Shown: positions 16,660 to 24,200 of the stretch, piece after piece
How the letters are laid out: each line of letters begins with the position of its first letter
How positions within the stretch are numbered: position 1 is the stretch's first letter
Source: G965115915 sp965115915
Lineage (GTDB): Bacteria > Pseudomonadota > Gammaproteobacteria > Eutrophobiales > Eutrophobiaceae
DNA length: 64,000 bases
NCBI GenBank assembly: GCA_965115915.1
Contig: OZ220483.1
Location: 1,674,001-1,738,000, forward strand
Reading direction: 5' to 3'
The notes under the pieces: generated by a model
What the model saw: only the letters and a program-made list of their open reading frames with translations
Told to the model about the DNA's origin: nothing
The model's database searches: none
Translations under genes and position numbers: made by a program

Positions 16660-18735
16660 TCAGAAGCTGTAAGTGAACTCGGCCCACAACTGCTCTCTGC
16701 GCTCGTTGTCAGTCGGTGTACGTTGTTTTTCACCGGTCTGATGTGCCCAGATGACACGGGAGTCTATCATGCCCGGTATATTAAAACGAACACTCACACC
16801 ATAACCGCCGTAGGGCACCCAGGCGCCCTTCTCTTCCAGATTCGTCGCACCTCGATTGGTCTTCAGCGGAAAGTTGAGCCGGCCAAGGGCGTAGTCGAAG
16901 AACGCGGATACCTGCAACAGTTCACCCCAGGTGCGGTTACCCAGGGCTGTTTTGTCGGCAATAAACGGGGCATTGAAGATATAGTCCATCGACAAAAACA
17001 GCGCGTTGTCATACAGCGCCTGGGCCTCCGGATAGGCCCGCACATTGTTCGGTCCACCCACCGAATACTGCTCCAGCGAGGTCAGCGCGTCTTCCGTTTG
17101 CTGAAACTCCCCGCGCAGCAGCATGGACTGGTTTTTGCTGAGCAACTGCAAGCGCGAGAAGGACCCGAAGAATTTATAGAAGCCGCCGCAGGTAAAAGAG
17201 CGATCCGGTTTCCTGCGACTGGGGCCAATCGCGTCCGGGCGCTGACATCCCATCGCACCGAGAAACTCCGGAAACCCTCTGGCGGCACGGAGTTCAAAGA
17301 AATTGAGTCCACCACCAAAATCCTCGCCTATGTCAAACAGCGCGTCATACAAAAAACGCAGCGGATGCAGTGTATCGACCAGGTCATAGCGCAGTGACAG
17401 ATCGAGCGTACTCAGGTCGGCACGGTTTTCCTCACGGCCACTCAGGAACACGCTGGAGGTCTTGCGTGTCAGCGAAGAGCGAAAACTGAGGTTTTCCTGA
17501 CGGCTGCGAATAGCGGAGTATTCCATATGTGCAGCCGCCTGCTGAGAGATGGAACTGATCTGAATGTTGTTGGCACGCTTCGGGTCCACAGTGAAGCGGT
17601 TCTGGAAATAACTCAGCCCACCGGTCAGACCCCAGCCGATGTAGCGCTGGTACTCCATGGACCAGTAATGGCTGAGGTTCGGCTCAAAGGCACGCTGGGC
17701 AGACAGTGTCAGACGGTCCGCTCCCCCTGTGGGATTGTTCCATGAGACGATGATACGCGGGCGGTAGCGGCCCGTTTCGCGCAGACCATGACTGTCCGCA
17801 CGCAGACTGATGTCAAACGGCTTTTCCTCCTGGATGGTCAGTGTGATATCGGCCTCGCCCACGCGCAACCCGGGCTGAAACACACCGTAGACGCTGAGGC
17901 CGGGGAAATCGGTGATGCTCAGCAAGGCCTTCTCAATGCCCGCCTTGGTGACCGGTTTGCCCACCAGACCGGAAAAAGGTTTACGCAACACCGCTTCGTC
18001 ATACTGGCTGCCACCCTCGACCAGTATGCGCCCGAGTACCCCGACCAGCAACTGTATGTCCACCACACCCTCAGTGACAGTCTGCACCGGGAGCGTGGCG
18101 CTGGCGAGTATCAGTCCTTTGCCTCGATAATGGCTGGTCACCACATCGGCAACCAGTTGCAATTCGCCGATACTGAAACCCCTGGCCGGCTGTTCGGCAA
18201 GCTGCTGGGCGATTATGCCCCGGACCTCGGCCATGCTGATCCCGTGTTGCGGCAGGTCTGCGAAATCGATCAGATTGAACTCCCGCACCTGCACGTAGGG
18301 GCCTTCATCCACGGCAAACGGCCGGTCGATCATCTTTGGCACCTCGACCCCGTCAGGTGCAGGAACAACGGTCGGGGCAGCCACCGTCGGCGCCACCGTA
18401 CCAGGCTGGACCGCACCGGGCTGGACCGCGCCGGGCCGGGCAACCGCGGGCCGGTCGGCGTCGGGACCGGCGGCATCGGGCCGCACCGCGCCGGGCCGGG
18501 CAACCGCGGGCCGGACCGCGTCGGGACCGGCGGTATCGGGCCGCACCGCACCGGGCCGCACCGCGTCCGGCAAACTGATCGGACCCGCATGGATAAACGA
18601 TAATGGCAGCAGGCACGCCACGCACAGCGCCGCGACCACAACGACACTAAAAGGCGCCTGGGGCTGTGCCAAATCAGACAGCGTGACCGGGAAGTCTGTT
18701 GCCAGTCCCGGTAGTTTCTTGTCTTCTAAGATCAC
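16660..18735 (-). CDS. TpsB/FhaC-type outer membrane transporter of a two-partner secretion system
   Basis: A 691-residue protein of the ShlB/FhaC/HecB family. It has an N-terminal hydrophobic segment (about 28-50) after an unusually long leader, then a Pro/Ala/Arg-rich low-complexity linker (about 52-120), POTRA domains (about 135-290) and a 16-strand-type barrel to the C-terminal phenylalanine (FTYSF). The VRAYPEAQ motif is the family's lid-lock-region VRGY variant. Such proteins export a large TpsA partner with a TPS domain, but no TpsA gene is in the window. The start is GTG 18735; no ATG exists before the signal segment. The linker is encoded by 60-bp DNA repeats. Confidence 0.85.
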   Translation of the reverse strand: MILEDKKLPGLATDFPVTLSDLAQPQAPFSVVVVAALCVACLLPLSFIHAGPISLPDAVRPGAVRPDTAGPDAVRPAVARPGAVRPDAAGPDADRPAVARPGAVQPGAVQPGTVAPTVAAPTVVPAPDGVEVPKMIDRPFAVDEGPYVQVREFNLIDFADLPQHGISMAEVRGIIAQQLAEQPARGFSIGELQLVADVVTSHYRGKGLILASATLPVQTVTEGVVDIQLLVGVLGRILVEGGSQYDEAVLRKPFSGLVGKPVTKAGIEKALLSITDFPGLSVYGVFQPGLRVGEADITLTIQEEKPFDISLRADSHGLRETGRYRPRIIVSWNNPTGGADRLTLSAQRAFEPNLSHYWSMEYQRYIGWGLTGGLSYFQNRFTVDPKRANNIQISSISQQAAAHMEYSAIRSRQENLSFRSSLTRKTSSVFLSGREENRADLSTLDLSLRYDLVDTLHPLRFLYDALFDIGEDFGGGLNFFELRAARGFPEFLGAMGCQRPDAIGPSRRKPDRSFTCGGFYKFFGSFSRLQLLSKNQSMLLRGEFQQTEDALTSLEQYSVGGPNNVRAYPEAQALYDNALFLSMDYIFNAPFIADKTALGNRTWGELLQVSAFFDYALGRLNFPLKTNRGATNLEEKGAWVPYGGYGVSVRFNIPGMIDSRVIWAHQTGEKQRTPTDNERREQLWAEFTYSF
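18433..18552 (-). repeat. Two tandem 60-bp repeats encoding the TpsB Pro/Ala linker
   Basis: Units 18433-18492 and 18493-18552 differ at only a few positions and encode repeats of the AVRP/GAVRPD/AGPD type. Degenerate flanking copies extend the low-complexity region. Confidence 0.85.
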
Positions 18736-19057
18736 GCTGTTTCTCGAGACTTACACTGCGACATGCAGACAGCAAACGCCACTACCGGGTTTTGCTACTG
18801 CCCTGTAAACGAGACCTCCCTGCCTGCACCAATACAAAGCCCAGGTCTCTCAACACAAGAACGGCAGCAACTTCCCCCTGACAAGACTCTCTTTAGGCCT
18901 TGTACTTTGGCAACTTATCTTCTATTTGTCAAATTATTTCAAACACTGGGGCGCGGCCATGCCGCCCCCGGCCGGGCCAAACGGGACGCCGCGGACCGCT
19001 GGCGAAGACACCCGCCCGGCGGTTCGGGCGGACACGCCATGCGGGCGACGCAAAAGC
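18736..19057. other. Intergenic region upstream of the TpsB gene
   Basis: These 322 bases hold no credible gene. The half next to the TpsB start is AT-richer and should contain its minus-strand promoter. At 18951-18971 a GC-rich imperfect inverted repeat (GGGGCG...CGCCCC type) lies beyond the stop of the GGDEF gene and might act as a terminator. Confidence 0.5.
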
Positions 19058-20029
19058 TCAGGAACAGGTGCGATTGCGTCCCTGATGTTTGGCACGATAC
19101 AAGGCGTCATCCGCCGCGGCGATCAACGCCTCGGGCGACTGCCCGGCCCGCATCTGGCCGAGCCCGACAGAGATCGTCAATGGCGCATGCGTCCCTTTGC
19201 CATCCGGCAGCGGCAATGGGGTACGGTTGATCGTGGCATGCAGGCGGAGCGCCACGATATCGTGCGCACGGGTGGCATTGGTGTTGGGCAGTATCGCCAG
19301 AAACTCCTCGCCCCCATAGCGGGCCACCATGTCCACCGGGCGCAAGCGCTCGACGATGAGCCCGGTGATGGTCTGCAACGCCATATCGCCGGCAACATGC
19401 CCCTGCCTGTCATTATAGCGCTTGAAGTGGTCGATATCGATCATCAGCACGGTCAGCGTCTGGCCATCCGAGCGCAGACGCTGCATGATGCGCGGCAGGA
19501 AGGCGTCCAGCCAGCGGCGATTGTACAGCCCGGTGAGCGGGTCGATGTTGGCATTGCGCTGATGCTCGCGGGACTGCCGCTGTAGCCGCAACAGCAGCAC
19601 GTAGGCGGAACGCCGGGAAGCGGCCAATACGGCCAGCATGTTGGCGGCGATGTGTGCGGAACTCTGCATCAGCCGCCGCAGTGTCTGCGCGTCCAGACAC
19701 CAGAGCAGCGTATCCTCCAGCGCAAACACCCGGGCGTCTTCCGGACCACCGTCTATACAGGACAGTTCCCCGGCACAGTCTCCCGCACCGAGCACCGCGG
19801 CCAGCACCGGCTCTTCCTCATCGGAAAGCAACTGCACACCGAGCTGGCCGGACAACACCAGATGCAGTTCCCGCGCCTCGGAACCATGTTCAAACAATGT
19901 CTCCCCCGCCATCAGTGTGCGTTCACGACACGCCGACAACAGTGGCCTGAGCGCTTCGATATCCACCCCGGCAAACACCGGATGCTCCAGACACGCCCGC
20001 GGCACCGATGTATGCCCCACATGGCTCAT
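19058..20029 (-). CDS. CNB-GGDEF diguanylate cyclase
   Basis: A 323-residue protein with an N-terminal cyclic nucleotide-binding fold (about 10-130) and a C-terminal GGDEF domain (about 160-320). The active-site motif is GGEEF (in VARYGGEEFLAILP), and DPLTGLYNRRWLD and IDIDHFKRYND are the usual preceding motifs, so cyclic-di-GMP synthesis is expected. No RxxD inhibitory site is evident four to five residues before GGEEF. The CNB part lacks the classic Arg of the phosphate cassette (AGELSCIDGGPEDARVFA), so its ligand is uncertain. ATG 20029 is preferred; a GTG at 20077 is also in frame. No membrane segment, so cytosolic. Confidence 0.85.
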   Translation of the reverse strand: MSHVGHTSVPRACLEHPVFAGVDIEALRPLLSACRERTLMAGETLFEHGSEARELHLVLSGQLGVQLLSDEEEPVLAAVLGAGDCAGELSCIDGGPEDARVFALEDTLLWCLDAQTLRRLMQSSAHIAANMLAVLAASRRSAYVLLLRLQRQSREHQRNANIDPLTGLYNRRWLDAFLPRIMQRLRSDGQTLTVLMIDIDHFKRYNDRQGHVAGDMALQTITGLIVERLRPVDMVARYGGEEFLAILPNTNATRAHDIVALRLHATINRTPLPLPDGKGTHAPLTISVGLGQMRAGQSPEALIAAADDALYRAKHQGRNRTCS

Positions 20030-20117
20030 CCGACCGATGCCCGCCCGTGCAACCCACAGCGAACGCGGCGGCAACACATGGGCAACAACCGGTTAATCCG
20101 GTTAATCCGGTCTGCGC

Positions 20118-20861
20118 TCACTCGGCACGGTCGGGCAAGGCGCCCTGCCGCGCCGCCTCGCCCTCGCCCTCGCCCCGCACATGCGGGGTAACCCTATACA
20201 CCCGGGCCAGCACACCCTCGATCAGTTCCCCCAGAGCACCGCCCCGGTGCCGCTCCCAGAGCCGGCCCAGCGCCTGCCGGGCGCGCAGGTCCTGCATCAG
20301 GCCCAGCGCCGTCACCGCCGCCTGGACGACATAGTCGTTGCCGCTGCTGGCCATCTCTTCCAGATAGTCCACGTCCTTGGGGTTGCGATTCAGTCCCAGA
20401 CCAATCACCACCTGGGCACGGTGGAACTCGTGCGCGTCATAGCGGTGTTCCAGCAGATAGCGCAGATACGCGTCACGGCCCGGGGCCTCCATGCGCAACA
20501 GCGTACTGGCCAGTGCCAGCCGCACCGGGGGTTTGGCAAAGCGTTCCGGGTTCAAGTCCCCCGGAAACGCCACCGTGTCCTGCTGCCGCCACAGCGCAAG
20601 CAACAGCCGCACGCTGGCACGCTGCCAGCGCTGCGAATGCATCATATGTACGGTATTGACCAGCCGCGCCACATCCGCATCCGACAGTGCCCGCACCACC
20701 TCCGGAAAGCTCGCCTGGCCGTTGACGACCCGCAACTGCAACTGTGTGTAATCGACCTCCGGCTCGGAGGGTGCGTCTTCAGCAAACGCTATCCGGCCGG
20801 CAGCGGCCACCCACAGCAACAGTAAAAAGATGCCCAGCCTGCCACGGATGCGCGATAGCAC
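20118..20861 (-). CDS. Exported helical-repeat (HEAT-like) protein of unknown function
   Basis: A 247-residue protein with a signal peptide (FLLLLWVAAAGRIAFAED, cleavage near 27). It is then predominantly helical, with paired helices such as DYLEEMASSGNDYVVQAAVTALGL that resemble HEAT repeats, and a charged disordered tail (GEGEGEAARQ). No enzyme motif is seen. It is the last gene of the pilin operon: its GTG start sits one base beyond the pilE stop (TGATGTG) with a GGAG eight bases upstream. A helper of pilus assembly in the periplasm is plausible but is inferred from position only. Confidence 0.6.
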   Translation of the reverse strand: MLSRIRGRLGIFLLLLWVAAAGRIAFAEDAPSEPEVDYTQLQLRVVNGQASFPEVVRALSDADVARLVNTVHMMHSQRWQRASVRLLLALWRQQDTVAFPGDLNPERFAKPPVRLALASTLLRMEAPGRDAYLRYLLEHRYDAHEFHRAQVVIGLGLNRNPKDVDYLEEMASSGNDYVVQAAVTALGLMQDLRARQALGRLWERHRGGALGELIEGVLARVYRVTPHVRGEGEGEAARQGALPDRAE

Positions 20862-20862
20862 A

Positions 20863-21276
20863 TCATCTTCTCCAGCACTCGGACACAGTCCCGCTACCTA
20901 TAATAGTTCGCCTGCCCGCCTGGTCGATCCCAAGCACACCACAGTCGGCGTCGGTGAAACCGTCCGCCTGCGCCTCCAGACTGAAGTTGTTGCCCTTGGC
21001 CGTCCCCGATAGTTTGTAGTAACCGTTTTCAGACTGGGACGGGATGCCCGCCTTTGATATATTCGAAGGATAGGACTGATTGTCGGTATAGTAGCGCTCC
21101 ATCCGAGCAGCCGCCTCCAGCAATGCCGCCCTGCCCTCGGAGCGCTTGGCGCGGAGCGCGTACTGGCTGTAACTGGGGATGGCAATGGACGCCAGGATGG
21201 CGATGACCGCCACCGCCATCATCAGTTCGATCAGTGTGAAGCCCCGCGCCGACGGGGTCCGCAGCCGCTGCAACAT
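20863..21276 (-). CDS. pilE: Type IV pilin-like protein PilE
   Basis: A 137-residue type IV pilin-family protein with the prepilin peptidase site GFTLIELMM (cleavage after G, Glu at mature position 5). A hydrophobic helix follows, and a globular domain containing one Cys pair (ADCGV and SECWRR near the C-terminus) that closes the D-region loop. It matches the minor pilin PilE encoded beside PilY1 in Pseudomonas-type clusters. The start at ATG 21276 lies two bases after the pilY1 stop. The substrate peptidase PilD is not in the window. Confidence 0.88.
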   Translation of the reverse strand: MLQRLRTPSARGFTLIELMMAVAVIAILASIAIPSYSQYALRAKRSEGRAALLEAAARMERYYTDNQSYPSNISKAGIPSQSENGYYKLSGTAKGNNFSLEAQADGFTDADCGVLGIDQAGRRTIIGSGTVSECWRR

Positions 21277-21278
21277 CG

Positions 21279-24200
21279 TCAAATATCCTCGTACCAGTAG
21301 GTGCGGTAGCGCGGCAGGTCGGCCAGCTTGCCGATCTGGCTGACACCGCCTTCTATGCCCACGATGCCGACCACCCCTTCCTTGGTAAAGACCGGCACTA
21401 TATCGGACGGGATGCCCTTGCCGATGGAACGCACACGGTCCTTGCGGTAATGAAAGCGGTCACTGTCGCTGGTGTCCCAGTCTATCGCCACCTTGCTGGA
21501 CAGCACATCGAAGTTGTACGCCCGGCTGTCGCCGATATTGGCCTCACAGGGGTTCGCCCCCATCGCCTCCGGGGCATAGGTGGTGAAATAGACCGTGCCC
21601 GCGATCACCGTCGAGCCGGACAGCACCTTCTCACCCTCACCCTGAGGGCCGGCACGTCTGAATTCGTAGTACCAGCCATGCGAGGACTTGTCCCTGGGGT
21701 CCGCCGAGTTCAGCCCGGCGCTGCGGATCGTGATGTCGACCAGGTCACTATTGCGGAGGATCCGGTAGCCGCTGTCGGCGCGGTTGTCGTTATCGGTGTC
21801 CGGCAGCCTGCCTATCACGCGGTCACGCAACGCGTAGAAGCGGTTCCTCACCACCGTCTCCAGCGGGTCGGTACGGTCCCCGGTACCCACGAACACATAG
21901 TCGTATTCCCCACCGATGGCATCCGAGTACTGGGAATCCAACACCTGTATGACCGAGGCGCGCTCGAATATCTTGCGTTTATCCGCGTCCGCGCTGTCGG
22001 ACACCACGGCCAGCCTGCCCACCACGGTACCGCGTGCGCTGCCATCCAGCAACTCCGTGCCCAGGTCCACACGCCACACCTGCCCGCCGGTGTCACCCAC
22101 ATACAGGCGGTCGTCGTAGCCATCGCCGTCGCTGTCGAGCAGGGCCACCCGGGCCACGATGGAATGGCGCATATCGTTCACTTCGATATTCCCGCAGGCG
22201 CCGCTGCAATTGCCGGTGATCGAAAACTGCAACACACCGGTGTCCGGGTCGACAAAATGGATGGCGTTGCCACGGTTATCCATGCCACCGGTCGCCGCGG
22301 TGCCAAAACCGTTGTCCAGCCGCGGGTCATAGCCCCCGCCAAAGATCAGCGTCTGCTGCGGCCTGCCGCGGGTCAACAGCGTGGTCAGCACCGGCTGCGC
22401 CCAGCTCTGCCCCATACGGGAAAAGTCCGCGCCCCGCAGCGCGGGGTCGATATGCCACAGGTACTTGGGCACGACGCGGTTGTTATCATTGGTCCAGGTG
22501 CTGGACGGGCTCAGATCCAGCGCGTAATAATAGGTACCGCCACGCCGCAGCCCGAAGTAGGCGTGGATCAGGTCGCCATCGGCCGGCTCGATAACGCCAT
22601 CGCTGTCGACATCCTCTACCCGCAGCGTGGGGGTGCCATCCACGCCGTAGAGGTGGTCGCCAGTCTGGTTCTCGTAATGCTGCGACAGGTTCGACAACAA
22701 CGCATAGGGATAGAAGCGCCACTCCTGTTCGCCGGTGTTCGCGTTGACAAAGCGCAGCCCGCCGTCATTGGTGCCTACCAGGATGCGGTCGTAGTAGGTC
22801 TGCGTGGCCTCCACGCCGCCATAGCTGATGATCGCCGGCGAGCTGTGCAGCACGTCCGCCACCGACCAGCGCGTATCGGCGCTGGTGTCGGTGGCCAGCG
22901 GGTCAATGCTCTTGCCAATCCACCACAGCATCAGCTTTTCGCACACCGAACCGGGCGCGGTATCCGGCGTGGGGCAGACCCTGCTGCGCACCGTGGCCAT
23001 ATCCGGGGAGTTCCAGTTGGTGCTGTTCAATTCCGTGGTCGCCGAACTCAGCGAGTCGCCGCGAGACAACGGGGGTGCAGGCGCATCGGTATAGATGCGC
23101 TCGGCGGTGTAGTCATCGATCTGCTCGCCGGCCCCGCCCACAGTGACCTGGCCACCATCCGCCACCGAACTCCAGTAGCTCTTGGCGTCCTCGCGGAACT
23201 TGTCCTTGTTCGGGCCGGACGGCACCACCGCGTTGTCCCCGTCGACATCCAGGATGGAACCCAGCGTACAGCCCGCGGTGGAATCCACGCAGATGCCGAA
23301 CTTCTTCAGATTGCCGAGCCAGCTACGCTCGGTGGTCGGGGAGAACATCCCGAAATACACCTCGTCCCGGCTCAGCAACCGGTTGAAGGCGTTGGTGGCC
23401 AGCGACGGGGACACGAAGGACGAGCCGGTGGTGGAACGCACCACATCCAGCACGCGCTTGAACGCGCTCAGCAACTCGGCGGCGTCGTTGGCCTCGTAAT
23501 AGTCGCCCTCGCCGGCCGCGGCCACATCCTCCAGGAATTGCTTGGCGGACAGTTCAGTGCCCGGGACGCGAAAGGCGACGGTGTGGGTCTTGACCGACTG
23601 CTGGCCGGCTTCGGTGCTGCTGAGGTCGGTGGTGGCGAGCTGTGTGGCGAGCTCGCGCACGCACAGCTCGCCGTCGATGGCGGGTGTGGCGCAGGAACCA
23701 CCGAACAGGCCGCTGTAGCCCGAGCGTACTTGACTGGCGCTACCATACAAACCGAAGTTGGGCTCGCCATCGCTCATCAGTATCTGGTGATTGCCTATGG
23801 CGCAGGTCTGGCTGTCGGCCGGCAGGTCGGTAAACGGACTGAGATAGCGCGCCGTACCGATGATACGCCGGATCGCACAGCGCCTATCCTCCAGCGCCCA
23901 GGGGAAACAGTTCTCTACAATTTCCACTCCGTAGCGGTCCGTGTACGGACGAGGATCAGGAGCAGTTTGGTTCTGGGTCGCACCGCGGCAGTCCGGGTCC
24001 AGCGTGGGGTCGGCGTTCGCCTGGCAATAGCTGGCCGGGTGGCTGACCCGGCTGAACCTACCTCGCCATCCCCCGGTGAGCACCGCGGCGCCCTTCCAGT
24101 AGGCCGCCGCCTCCAGCATCGTGTTGGCGGTCGGGGTGGCACTGACGGCGTTCAATCCCTGGACTACCTGGATCAGACGCTCGCGCACTTGATTCGCGTC

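Noticed and set aside
20090..20112. Short tandem GGTTAATCC repeats between the HEAT-like gene and the GGDEF gene as an attachment site
   Set aside because: Only two and a half 9-bp units, with no integrase or flanking structure nearby.
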